From Pseudomonas nitroreducens NBRC 12694 (GTDB taxonomy: Bacteria > Pseudomonadota > Gammaproteobacteria > Pseudomonadales > Pseudomonadaceae), in the NCBI RefSeq assembly GCF_002091755.1, contig NZ_BDAI01000014.1, forward strand, positions 62,001 to 126,000: a stretch of 64,000 nucleotides of DNA, given 5' to 3'. The notes beneath the pieces were generated by a model. That model was given only the letters and a program-made list of their open reading frames with translations. It ran no database searches and was not told the origin of the DNA. The stretch's first letter is position 1, and each line of letters opens with the position of its first letter. A program made the position numbers and the translations under genes. Shown here in pieces: positions 26,946 to 35,030 of the stretch.

Positions 26946-27263
26946 CTATATCTTCACCGCCGTCCCGCTCACGCTGACCATCAGCATGCTGCCGTTCTGG
27001 CCCACCACCTCGTAGTCCAGGTCGATGCCGACCACGGCGTTGGCGCCCAGCTCCTCGGCGCGTTCCTGCAGCTCCTCGAAGGCAATCTCCCGCGCCCGCC
27101 CCAGCTCCTTCTCGTACGCTCCGGAGCGGCCGCCGATGATGTCGCGCAGGCCGGCGAACAGATCGCGGAACACGTTGGCGCCGAGGATCGCCTCGCCGAC
27201 CACGATGCCGCGGTATTCCTGGATGGTCTTGCCCTCGATGGTGGGTGTGGTGGTCAGGATCAT
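26946..27263 (-). CDS. YbjQ/UPF0145 family protein
   Basis: 105 residues from ATG 27263, preceded by AGAGGAG. Matches the YbjQ family in length and motifs: MILTTTPTIEGKTIQEYRGI, VVGEAILGANVFRDLFAG, GGRSGAYEKEL, EELGANAVVGIDLDYE and a C-terminal MLMVSVSGTAVKI. The family has a heavy-metal-binding-like small fold but no agreed function. Soluble and cytoplasmic. Single gene, convergent with ltaE; upstream lies the DnaA-box-like region. Confidence 0.88.
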   Translation of the reverse strand: MILTTTPTIEGKTIQEYRGIVVGEAILGANVFRDLFAGLRDIIGGRSGAYEKELGRAREIAFEELQERAEELGANAVVGIDLDYEVVGQNGSMLMVSVSGTAVKI

Positions 27264-27363
27264 GGGACTGGCTCCTCTGCTGGGGAAATCCAGCATAGCC
27301 CTGCACCTCAGGGAAGGCCGCGCCGGCTGTGTTTCAGCGTTTGGCGAAGATACCGGGGAAACC

Positions 27364-28066
27364 TTGTGATAAAGCTGTGGACAACCTGGTGGAAAATGAC
27401 ACTCCCGCGGCACTTTCGTGACGGCTGGAAAATCGTCGCTCATTTTCGCAAGGTGCCCGTTATTCGCGGCTTGCAGAGGTAGAAGTGAGCGTTGGGGAGA
27501 TCTCCACAGCTGCTGTGGAGGCACGCTTGCCCAACCTGTGGAAAACCTGTTGGGAGGTGCCTGCGGAGCTGGTGGTGCCTGGCTTGCCCGAATCTGGCTG
27601 TTTTCTGATCAACTCCTTCTTTTCAACCACTTGGGAGTCTGTGTATCGATTTTCGGCAAAGGGTCTGTGCACGATCTTTCCTCCGCTATCCCCGGTTTGT
27701 GTTGACCCGCTTGTGCGCCTCCTGTGGAAAACATCCTCCGCGCCACGCCTGCCGTGGGTTTCACAGCCTTGCTCAAGGATTGACCAGCAAGGGAGCAAGC
27801 AATTGATCCACAGCGACTTTTCCCCGGCGCCGGGAGCGGCGTAAAACTTTCCACAATGGCTGTGGGGCGAATCTCGAGGAAGCTGTGGACAAGCTGTACC
27901 CAGATCGCTGGAGGCCGCGCACGGCGCGCCGTCCTCATATCAGTACGTTTTTTGATCAAATGGCGAAAGTGGCGTCGTTACTGGCTTCCAGCGGCTTTTC
28001 CGGCGAGTTTTCCACATCGGCTGTGCAGCGTTCTGCCAGGAACTTGTGGGCGGGTTGTGGATGGAT
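27364..28066. other. Gene-free region with a cluster of DnaA-box-like 9-mers
   Basis: The 924 bp between the YbjQ gene and the EF-G-like gene hold no convincing gene and look less GC-rich than the flanks. Five exact TGTGGANAA or complement sites occur: 27376-27384, 27537-27545, 27723-27731, 27884-27892 and 28008-28016 (complement strand). Near matches are at 27388-27396, 27804-27812, 27847-27855 and 28056-28064. The canonical box is TGTGGATAA; one perfect copy lies at 30422-30430, after the EF-G-like gene. CTCCACAGC/GCTGTGGAG at 27502-27520 forms a tight hairpin. Role unknown; origin-like or DnaA-titrating function is a hypothesis. Confidence 0.5.
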
Positions 28067-28139
28067 CGCTGCGAGCCCCGCTCCCTATGGCTCTCGCGGG
28101 GTTGATCAATATTTGTCCAGGGCCCTGGGGGAGGCTGCC

Positions 28140-28145
28140 TATAAT
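28140..28145 (+). promoter_or_regulatory. TATAAT -10-like element upstream of the EF-G-like gene
   Basis: Perfect TATAAT 42 bp before the start codon; no clear -35 at 16-18 bp spacing. Confidence 0.35.
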
Positions 28146-28187
28146 TTAGCCACGGCGGGCAGAAACCCTGGTGGCGGGAGATCCAGC

Positions 28188-30236
28188 ATGTCCAGTTACT
28201 CGGTGGAACAGATCCGCACCGTGGCCCTGGTCGGCCACGGTGACAGCGGCAAGACCCTGCTTGCCGAGGCGCTGCTGCAGCACGCCGGCGCAATCTCCAG
28301 CATGGGTTCGCTGGAGCGCGGCGACACCCTCTGCGATTCCGACCCCATGGAGCGCGAGTACCACCACTCACTGGCCGCCGCACTGGCGCACTTCGAGCAC
28401 GCGGGCGCACACATCCGCCTGGTCGACACCCCCGGTTATCCCGACTTCATCGGCCACGCGTTGCCGGCGCTCGCTGCGGTGGAAACCGCGCTGGTGGTGG
28501 TGAATGCGCAGAACGGCATCGAGCTGTCCACGCGGCGGATGATGGACTGGGCGGGCGAACGCGGCCTGTGCCGGATGCTGGTGGTGAACAAGATCGACGC
28601 CGAGCGCGTTGACCTGCCGGCCCTGTTGGCGGGTTTGCGCGAGTCGTTCGGCAAGGAAGTACTGCCCCTCAACCTGCCCGCCGAGGGTGGCGCGCGGGTT
28701 GTGGATTGCTTCTTCAATCCTGACGGGCAGGCTGACTTCTCCTCCGTGGCCGAGGCGCATCAGGCGCTGGTGGACCAGGTGGTGGAAGTGGATGAGGCGC
28801 TGATGGCGCATTACCTGGAGGAGGGCGAGGTGGCGCCCGAGGCGCTGCATGAACCCTTCGAGCGTGCGCTGCGCGAAGGGCACCTGATTCCCCTGTGCTT
28901 CGTTTCTGCCCGCACCGGTGCTGGCGTCCCTGAGCTGGCCGACATTCTCGCGCGCCTCGCGCCCAACCCCGGCGAAGGCAACCCGCCGCTGTTCCTGCGC
29001 ACCGACGACAAGGGCAAGGAACACCCGGTGACCTGCCAGCCGGACCCCAAGGCCCATGTGCTGGCCCACGTGTTCAAGGTGGTGATCGATCCCTTCGTCG
29101 GCCGCCTGGCTGTATTCCGCGTGCATCAGGGCACGGTGCGCCGGGAAATGCAGTTGTTCGCCGGCGACGGGCGCAAACCGTTCAAGGTCGGACACCTGTT
29201 GCGCCTGCAGGGGAAGAAGCATGAGGAGGCGCCGTGGCTGATCCCGGGAGACTTCGGCGCGCTGACCAAGGTCGACGAACTGGAGTACGGGGTGGTGCTG
29301 CACGATTCCCACGATGAGGACCACATCCACCTCAAGCCGCTGGAATTCCCCGAGCCGATGCAGGGCCTGGCCATCGAGGCGAGCCGCCGCGGCGACGAGC
29401 AGCGCCTGGCGGAAATCCTCCAGCGCCTGCAGGCCGAAGACCCCTGTGTGCGTCTGGATTACAACGCCTCGACCCAGCAGACCGTGCTGCGCGGCATGGG
29501 TGAGATGCACCTGCGCTACCTGCTGGAACGCATGGCCGGTCAATACAAGCTGGAGGTGCAGACCCGCGCGCCGGCCGTCCCTTACCGCGAGACCGCCACG
29601 CGAGCGGCAGAGGGCCACAGCCGGCACAAGAAGCAAACGGGCGGAGCGGGGCAGTTCGGCGAGGTGTTCCTGCGCATCGAGCCGCTGCCGCGTGGCGAGG
29701 GCTTCGCCTTCGTCGATGCGATCAAGGGCGGGGTGATCCCCGGCAACTTCATCCCCTCGGTGGAAAAGGGCGTGCGCGCGGCGCTGGCAGCCGGGCCGCT
29801 GGCCGGCTTCCCGGTGGAAGACGTCAAGGTCACGGTGTTCGACGGCAAGAGCCATTCGGTGGATTCCAAGGACATCGCCTTCCAGGCCGCCGGGCGCAAG
29901 GCGATGCTCGATGCGCTGCGCAATGCCGGGGGCATCGTGCTGGAGCCGGTGATGCAGATCGAGGTGACGACGCCCGAGTCGCATCTGGGCGATATCACCG
30001 CCGATCTCACCGGCCGCCGGGGCCAGGTGCTGGGTACCGAGTCGCTGTCGGCCAGCGTCGCGCTGGTGCGTGGCCAGGTCCCGCTGGCGGAGATGGACGG
30101 CTACGCCAATCGCTTGAAATCCATTACCGCCGGGCAGGGGCTCTACAGCCTTTCCTCCAGCCATTACAGCGCCGTCCCACAGGACGTGCAGCAGCGCCTG
30201 TCCAGTGGCTACAAGGCAACCCCGGAAGAAGATTGA
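28188..30236 (+). CDS. EF-G-like translational GTPase
   Basis: 682 residues from ATG 28188 with a GGGAG site. G-domain motifs are intact: G1 GHGDSGKT (residues 16-23), G3 DTPGYPDF and G4 NKID. Domain II, the DYNASTQQTVLRGMGEMHLR region, domain IV (GGVIPGNFIPSVEKGV) and domain V follow in EF-G order. It is shorter than canonical FusA (about 700) and has a divergent switch I (SMGSLERGDTLCDSDPMERE). It belongs to the EF-G-like paralogues whose job is unclear: back-up translocation, recycling or a stress role. Single gene, flanked on both sides by DnaA-box-like sequences, between ltaE/YbjQ and gbcB where I do not recall it in P. aeruginosa. Confidence 0.85.
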   Translation: MSSYSVEQIRTVALVGHGDSGKTLLAEALLQHAGAISSMGSLERGDTLCDSDPMEREYHHSLAAALAHFEHAGAHIRLVDTPGYPDFIGHALPALAAVETALVVVNAQNGIELSTRRMMDWAGERGLCRMLVVNKIDAERVDLPALLAGLRESFGKEVLPLNLPAEGGARVVDCFFNPDGQADFSSVAEAHQALVDQVVEVDEALMAHYLEEGEVAPEALHEPFERALREGHLIPLCFVSARTGAGVPELADILARLAPNPGEGNPPLFLRTDDKGKEHPVTCQPDPKAHVLAHVFKVVIDPFVGRLAVFRVHQGTVRREMQLFAGDGRKPFKVGHLLRLQGKKHEEAPWLIPGDFGALTKVDELEYGVVLHDSHDEDHIHLKPLEFPEPMQGLAIEASRRGDEQRLAEILQRLQAEDPCVRLDYNASTQQTVLRGMGEMHLRYLLERMAGQYKLEVQTRAPAVPYRETATRAAEGHSRHKKQTGGAGQFGEVFLRIEPLPRGEGFAFVDAIKGGVIPGNFIPSVEKGVRAALAAGPLAGFPVEDVKVTVFDGKSHSVDSKDIAFQAAGRKAMLDALRNAGGIVLEPVMQIEVTTPESHLGDITADLTGRRGQVLGTESLSASVALVRGQVPLAEMDGYANRLKSITAGQGLYSLSSSHYSAVPQDVQQRLSSGYKATPEED

Positions 30237-30421
30237 ACGAATGTGGATAGTTGTCGCAGGCGGGCGCCGCAAAGGCCCGTGCCTGTGCGCTTCCACGCGT
30301 CGCCACAATGGCCTCGCCGGTCTGCCGTAAGCCACGTGGCATGCGGGTTGCAGGCGGGATCGAGGCGGCCATTCGGGTCGGCCGGAGGTGTCTCCAGCCT
30401 TGCGCCGGGACACCCCTTTCC

Positions 30422-30430
30422 TGTGGATAA
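30422..30430. other. Perfect DnaA box
   Basis: TGTGGATAA, exact match to the DnaA consensus, in the 235-bp gap between the EF-G-like gene and gbcB. TGTGGATAG at 30242-30250 is one mismatch away. Confidence 0.45.
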
Positions 30431-30471
30431 CTCGGTGGGTAACGTGTGGGACGGATGGGGGCAGCCTGTGA

Positions 30472-31575
30472 TCAGTACTCGATCACCACATCGCCCTTGG
30501 GCACGCTGCAGCAGGACAGGATGTAGCCTTCGGCGACATCTTCGTCGGTGATCCCGCCGTTGTGCTCCATCTCCACCTCGCCGGAGCGCTTCATTACTTT
30601 GCAGGTGCCGCAGATGCCCATGCCGCAGGCCTTGGGAATGTGCAGGCCGAGCTGGGCAGCGGCGGCGTGGACGGTCTCGCCCGGCGCCACGCGGATGCTT
30701 TTGCCGGTTTCGCAGAATTCCACGAGGTTCTGCTCGGCCAGCGGCACGGCTGGCGCTTCGGCGGCCTCGGCGGCCAGCTCCTTCACGTCGGCGCGCACTT
30801 CCGGTGGGGTCGGGCCGAAGGCTTCCTCGTGGTAGCGCGACATGTCGTAGCCTTCGGCTTCGAGCAGGCGCTTGACCGCATGCATGTACGGCGTCGGGCC
30901 GCAGCAGAAGACTTCGCGTTCGAGGTAGTCCGGCGCCATCAGTTGCAGCATCGCCTTGTTCAGGAAGCCCCGATAGCCGGCCCAGGACTCGCCCATCTCG
31001 TACTTCTCGCAGACCAGGTACAGCTTGAAGTTGTTGATCCGCGAGTTCATGTGCTCCAGCTCGCGGTGGTAGATGATGTCCTTGGGCGTGCGCGCGCTGT
31101 GCACGAAGACCATGTCGACGTTGGCGTTGGTGTCGAAGAACCAGCGCGACATGGACATCACCGGGGTGATGCCGACACCGCCGGAGAGGAATAGCACCTT
31201 CTCGGCGGGAAAATCGATGGCGTTGAAGTTGCCCACCGGGCCGTGCACCGGGATCTGGTCGCCTTCCTTCAGGTTGTCGTGCAGCCAGTTCGAGACCTTG
31301 CCGCCGGGCACCCGCTTGATGGTGATGGAGAAGCTGTACGGCACCGAGGGCGAGCTGGAGATGGTGTAGGAACGCATGATCGGCTGGCCGTCGATCTCCA
31401 GTTCCAGGGTGACGAACTGGCCGGGCTTGAAGAAGAACATGATCGGCGCGTCGGCCATGAAGCAGAAGGTGCGCACATCCCAGGTTTCCTGGATGGCTTT
31501 CACGCAGCGCACCAGGTGGCGGCCGTTGGCCCAGGTCTGGGTGTTCACCGGGTTGAGGAAGGTGTTCGTCGACAT
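30472..31575 (-). CDS. gbcB: Glycine betaine monooxygenase reductase component
   Basis: 367 residues from ATG 31575 (MSTNTFLNPVNTQTWANGRH). Flavodoxin-reductase layout: FAD-binding RSYTISSSPSVPYSF, NAD-binding LSGGVGITPVMSMSRW, CCGPTPYMHAV, then a C-terminal plant-type 2Fe-2S domain with CGMGICGTCKV and a fourth Cys in YILSCCS. It passes electrons from NAD(P)H to the Rieske oxygenase GbcA. Divergent from gbcA across 425 bp of shared control region, the arrangement known from P. aeruginosa. Confidence 0.95.
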   Translation of the reverse strand: MSTNTFLNPVNTQTWANGRHLVRCVKAIQETWDVRTFCFMADAPIMFFFKPGQFVTLELEIDGQPIMRSYTISSSPSVPYSFSITIKRVPGGKVSNWLHDNLKEGDQIPVHGPVGNFNAIDFPAEKVLFLSGGVGITPVMSMSRWFFDTNANVDMVFVHSARTPKDIIYHRELEHMNSRINNFKLYLVCEKYEMGESWAGYRGFLNKAMLQLMAPDYLEREVFCCGPTPYMHAVKRLLEAEGYDMSRYHEEAFGPTPPEVRADVKELAAEAAEAPAVPLAEQNLVEFCETGKSIRVAPGETVHAAAAQLGLHIPKACGMGICGTCKVMKRSGEVEMEHNGGITDEDVAEGYILSCCSVPKGDVVIEY

Positions 31576-32000
31576 GCTGTCTCTCCGCGCACGCGGGCCG
31601 TGCTGGGCCTGAGGGGGCAGCGCCGGGGTCCGTTGCCTACGTCGCTTGAGCGTAGAAAGCACGGGGCCTGTCGGCATGCCTGATGGGGCGGATTGTGTGC
31701 ACGAGGATGACCGGTGCATTTACCTGCCAGCGACATTTGCATGCTTATCGCGACCTGCCGCCTGGGACGTGCCGTTGCGCGTCGGGAAATGATCTGGCCG
31801 TGTCGCCCATGGATAAGGGTTCCTACAGGGCGCGGCCCCACACTCAGCTCCATGCCGAGCAACCCCCCAGGTTGAGCGAGACGGCGGGAAACGGCGCACT
31901 CGGCGCGCCTGGCACCTGCCGCAAATGCCCTGCGTGGCACACCGTATCAGCCACTTATTTCCGCCGGCAGCTAAACGGGCTGCGGCATGAGGACCTAGCA
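31576..32000. promoter_or_regulatory. gbcB-gbcA divergent control region
   Basis: 425 bp with no gene. A GCGACAT element (31730-31736) resembles the repeated TGCGACATGC upstream of glyA; TGTCGCCCATGGATAAGG lies at 31801-31818. In P. aeruginosa this region is activated by the AraC-family regulator GbdR in response to glycine betaine or dimethylglycine, so these are candidate sites; exact binding positions are inferred. An in-frame extension of gbcA runs to 31683 but shows no protein-like conservation. Confidence 0.45.
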
Positions 32001-33290
32001 ATGGACGTCACTACTACCCTGAGTCTGGGCGATCCGCTGGAACCGGCCCGCAAGGCCACCGCCGAGATGCTGCGCACTCGCGACCACAGCTTCTCGCTGC
32101 CGCAACCCTTCTACAACGACGAACGCCTGTTCCAGCTGGACATGCAGGAGATCTTCCACAAGGAGTGGCTGATCGCCGGCATGACCTGCGAGATCCCCGC
32201 CAAGGGCAACTTCCTCACCCTGCAGATCGGCGACAACCCGGTCATCGTGCTGCGCGGCGCCGAGGGCAAGATCCACGCCTTCCACAACGTCTGCCGCCAC
32301 CGTGGTTCGCGCCTGTGCGTCAGCGACAAGGGCAAGGTCGCCAAGCTGGTCTGCCCGTACCACCAGTGGACCTACGAACTGGACGGCCGCCTGCTGTTCG
32401 CCGGCACCGAGATGGGCGCGGACTTCGACATGAAGGACTACAGCCTGAAGCCGGTGAATGTGAAGACCGCCGGCGGCTATATCTTCATCTCGCTGTCGGA
32501 GAACCCGCCGGCCATCGATGACTTCCTGCGTACGCTCGAGCACTACATGGAGCCGTACGACATGGAGAACACCAAGGTGGCGGTGCAGACCACGCTGCGG
32601 GAAAAGGCCAACTGGAAGCTGGTGCTGGAAAACAACCGCGAGTGCTATCACTGCAACGGCTCGCACCCGGAGCTGCTGAACACCCTGCTGGAGTGGGACG
32701 ACGTCACCGACCCGCGCGCTAGCCAGGCGTTCAAGGACCAGGTGGCGGCCTGCACCACCGCCTGGGAAGCGGAGAAGATTCCGTACGCCCACGCCAGCTT
32801 CGGCCTGCGCAACCGCATCGTGCGCATGCCGCTGCTGCAGGGCACCGTGTCCATGACCATGGACGGCAAGCAGGGCAGCAAGAAGCTCATGGGCCGCATC
32901 CAGAACCCGGACCTGGGATCGATGCGCATCCTGCACCTGCCGCACTCGTGGAATCACTGCATGGGCGACCACCTGATCGTCTTCACCGTCTGGCCGATCA
33001 GCGCGCAGGAAACCGTGGTCACCACCAAGTGGCTGGTGCACAAGGATGCGGTGGAAGGTGTCGACTACGACGTGGCGCGCCTGCGCGAAGTCTGGGACGC
33101 CACCAACGACCAGGACCGCCGCCTGGCCGAAGAGAACCAGCGTGGTATCAACTCCACCGCCTACCAGCCGGGGCCGTACTCCAAGACCTACGAGTTCGGT
33201 GTGATCAACTTCCTCGACTGGTACAGCGAGCGGATGTTGAACAACCTGGGCGAGGAATCCGCCCACGCGCGCCTGGTCGCCGAGAAGTAA
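32001..33290 (+). CDS. gbcA: Glycine betaine monooxygenase oxygenase component (Rieske)
   Basis: 429 residues from ATG 32001 (MDVTTTLSLGDPLEPARKAT). Rieske 2Fe-2S ligands C98-x-H100 (VCRHRG) and C118-x2-H121 (CPYHQW); mononuclear-iron histidines H217 and H222 in ENNRECYHCNGSHPELL. It demethylates glycine betaine to dimethylglycine and formaldehyde using O2 and electrons from GbcB. Length and sequence match the P. aeruginosa enzyme. Ends in a strong hairpin followed by a tiny ORF. Confidence 0.96.
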   Translation: MDVTTTLSLGDPLEPARKATAEMLRTRDHSFSLPQPFYNDERLFQLDMQEIFHKEWLIAGMTCEIPAKGNFLTLQIGDNPVIVLRGAEGKIHAFHNVCRHRGSRLCVSDKGKVAKLVCPYHQWTYELDGRLLFAGTEMGADFDMKDYSLKPVNVKTAGGYIFISLSENPPAIDDFLRTLEHYMEPYDMENTKVAVQTTLREKANWKLVLENNRECYHCNGSHPELLNTLLEWDDVTDPRASQAFKDQVAACTTAWEAEKIPYAHASFGLRNRIVRMPLLQGTVSMTMDGKQGSKKLMGRIQNPDLGSMRILHLPHSWNHCMGDHLIVFTVWPISAQETVVTTKWLVHKDAVEGVDYDVARLREVWDATNDQDRRLAEENQRGINSTAYQPGPYSKTYEFGVINFLDWYSERMLNNLGEESAHARLVAEK

Positions 33291-33303
33291 GCCCCCGCCA
33301 CCC

Positions 33304-33326
33304 AGCGCCCCCTTTGCGGGGGCGCT
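33304..33326 (+). terminator. Strong hairpin after gbcA
   Basis: AGCGCCCCC and GGGGGCGCT pair perfectly around a TTTGC loop, 14 bases after the gbcA stop. No T run follows, so it may stabilise the mRNA 3' end or gate the small ORF beyond it rather than terminate. Confidence 0.5.
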
Positions 33327-33346
33327 GTCGTTGAAGAGGAATCCCC

Positions 33347-33433
33347 TTGGACGCCATGCTCTTCTACAGCAGCTCCGCCTTCGTCACCGGCCTGGTGGCG
33401 TGGAACCTCTTCGCCTGTTGGCGCAAGCGCTGA
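33347..33433 (+). CDS. Putative 28-residue single-span membrane peptide
   Basis: A TTG start is preceded at 6 bases by AGAGGA, a near-ideal ribosome site. The peptide (MDAMLFYSSSAFVTGLVAWN, then LFACWRKR) is one hydrophobic helix with a basic C-terminus, typical of small single-pass inner-membrane proteins. An internal ATG at 33356 would give 25 residues but is poorly spaced. It lies directly after the gbcA hairpin, so it could be the last gene of the gbcA transcript. No family recognised; whether it is translated is unproven. Confidence 0.5.
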   Translation: MDAMLFYSSSAFVTGLVAWNLFACWRKR

Positions 33434-33923
33434 AATCGCCCTGGCGCAGCGTTACTTGTAGGAGCGAGCTTGCTCGCGAATGTCCCCCGGGGGACCCGGT
33501 GCCGCCGACGAAATACCCCCTCCCTAACCCTCCCCCTGAAGGGAGAGGGGACTGTTCGTGCAGCGGGCAGATCAAGTGCTCGCTGGTTGACGCTGGTCTT
33601 TCCGCGAAATCAGGACCGCTCCCTCTCCCTTCAGGGAGAGGGCTGGGGAGAGGGCGTTTTCAGCTCTCACGCCGCGTCCCGCAACGAAGAGCATTCGCGA
33701 GCAAGCTCGCTCCTACAGGTACTGCGAACCCTGCAGCACATGGAGTTCCGCACCACACATTCCCCAGCGCGACGCAAACGCTGTCGCCCATGTCGCGAGG
33801 TTGACGCTTTCGGGTCGACCCTGGTCGTTTTCGAACCGGGTCGCCTCGGGGGGCAGGGATATCCTGCCTGCAAAGCGTCGGCACAAGCCCCGGCGCGCCA
33901 AGCCTGAGAAGGGGTACGCCAAG
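33434..33923. repeat. Gene-free gap holding a REP pair around two CTCTCCC palindromes
   Basis: No gene seen. REP-like GTAGGAGCGAGCTTGCTCGC (33459-33478) and its inverse GCGAGCAAGCTCGCTCCTAC (33697-33716) enclose CCCTCCCCCTGAAGGGAGAG-type (about 33517-33551) and CCCTCTCCCTTCAGGGAGAG-type (about 33620-33655) palindromes. The dipeptidase promoter must lie in 33720-33910. Confidence 0.8.
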
Positions 33924-34901
33924 ATGAGCCCAGCCGAAGTCCACGCCGACAGCATCGTCATCGATGGCCTGATCATCGCCAAGTGGAGCCGCGAGCTGTT
34001 CGAGGACATGCGCAAGGGCGGGCTGACCGCCGCGAACTGCACCGTCTCCGTGTGGGAAGGCTTCCAGGCCACGGTGAACAACATAGTCACGAGCAACAAT
34101 TTGATCCGCGAGAACAGCGACCTGGTCATCCCGGTGCGCACCACCGCGGACATCCGCAAGGCCAAGGAGCAGGGCAAGACCGGCATCCTCTTCGGCTTCC
34201 AGAACGCCCATGCATTCGAGGACCAGATCGGCTACGTCGAGGTGTTCAAGCAACTGGGCGTGGGCATCGTGCAGATGTGCTACAACACCCAGAACCTGGT
34301 CGGCACCGGCTGCTACGAGCGCGACGGCGGCCTCTCCGGTTTCGGCCGCGAGATCGTCGCGGAGATGAACCGCGTCGGCATCATGTGCGACCTGTCCCAC
34401 GTCGGCTCCAAGACCTCCGAGGAAGTCATCCTCGAGTCGAAGAAGCCCGTCACCTATTCCCACTGCCTGCCGTCGGGCCTCAAGGAACATCCGCGCAACA
34501 AGTCCGACGCCGAGCTGAAGTTCATCGCCGACCACGGCGGCTTCGTCGGCGTGACCATGTTCGCGCCCTTCCTCGCCAAGGGCATCGACTCGACCATCGA
34601 CGACTACGCCGAAGCCATCGAGTACGTGATGAACCTCGTCGGCGAGGACGCCATCGGCATCGGCACCGACTTCACCCAGGGCCACGGCCAGGACTTCTTC
34701 GAGTGGCTGACCCACGACAAGGGTTATGCCCGCCGCCTCACCAACTTCGGCAAGATCGTCAACCCGCTGGGCATCCGCACCGTGGGCGAGTTCCCCAATC
34801 TCACCGAAACCCTGCTCAAGCGCGGCATGCCCGAGCGCGTGGTGCGCAAGGTCATGGGCGAGAACTGGGTGCGCGTCCTGAAAGACGTGTGGGGCGAGTA
34901 A
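33924..34901 (+). CDS. Membrane dipeptidase (peptidase M19 family)
   Basis: 325 residues from ATG 33924. The renal-dipeptidase amidohydrolase fold is recognisable: VIDGLIIAKW, GKTGILFGFQNAHAFEDQ, MCYNTQNLVGTGCYERDGGL, a zinc-ligand segment CDLSHVGSKTSEEV, THSHC-equivalent PVTYSHCLPSGLKEHPRN and IGIGTDFTQG. Despite the name it has no signal peptide and should be cytoplasmic. It heads the dimethylglycine operon, as in P. aeruginosa; why a dipeptidase-family enzyme belongs there is not established, and it may act on a betaine-derived amide. Confidence 0.9.
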   Translation: MSPAEVHADSIVIDGLIIAKWSRELFEDMRKGGLTAANCTVSVWEGFQATVNNIVTSNNLIRENSDLVIPVRTTADIRKAKEQGKTGILFGFQNAHAFEDQIGYVEVFKQLGVGIVQMCYNTQNLVGTGCYERDGGLSGFGREIVAEMNRVGIMCDLSHVGSKTSEEVILESKKPVTYSHCLPSGLKEHPRNKSDAELKFIADHGGFVGVTMFAPFLAKGIDSTIDDYAEAIEYVMNLVGEDAIGIGTDFTQGHGQDFFEWLTHDKGYARRLTNFGKIVNPLGIRTVGEFPNLTETLLKRGMPERVVRKVMGENWVRVLKDVWGE

Positions 34902-34909
34902 CACCGACT

Positions 34910-35003
34910 TTCCACTCTCCCGCTCGCGGGAGAGGCAAGGGGTGAGGGCCGCCGGCGCTCACCCGCGATCCTCTACATCCCGACCCTCTCCCAGAGTGAG
35001 CGG
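34910..35003. repeat. CTCTCCC-type palindromes in operon gap
   Basis: CTCTCCCGCTCGCGGGAGAG at 34916-34935 with GGGGTGAGGG after it, and a degenerate CCCTCTCCCAGAGTGAG at 34984-35000. Confidence 0.7.
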
Positions 35004-35030
35004 GTCCTACCCGGAATCGGAGCTGCACAC

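Noticed and set aside
28368..30413. 681-codon minus-strand open frame
   Set aside because: Antisense shadow of the EF-G-like gene, whose sense product is clearly a real protein.
31683..32000. In-frame N-terminal extension of gbcA
   Set aside because: GbcA begins at MDVTTTLSLG as in known enzymes; the extension covers the divergent control region and has no conserved character.
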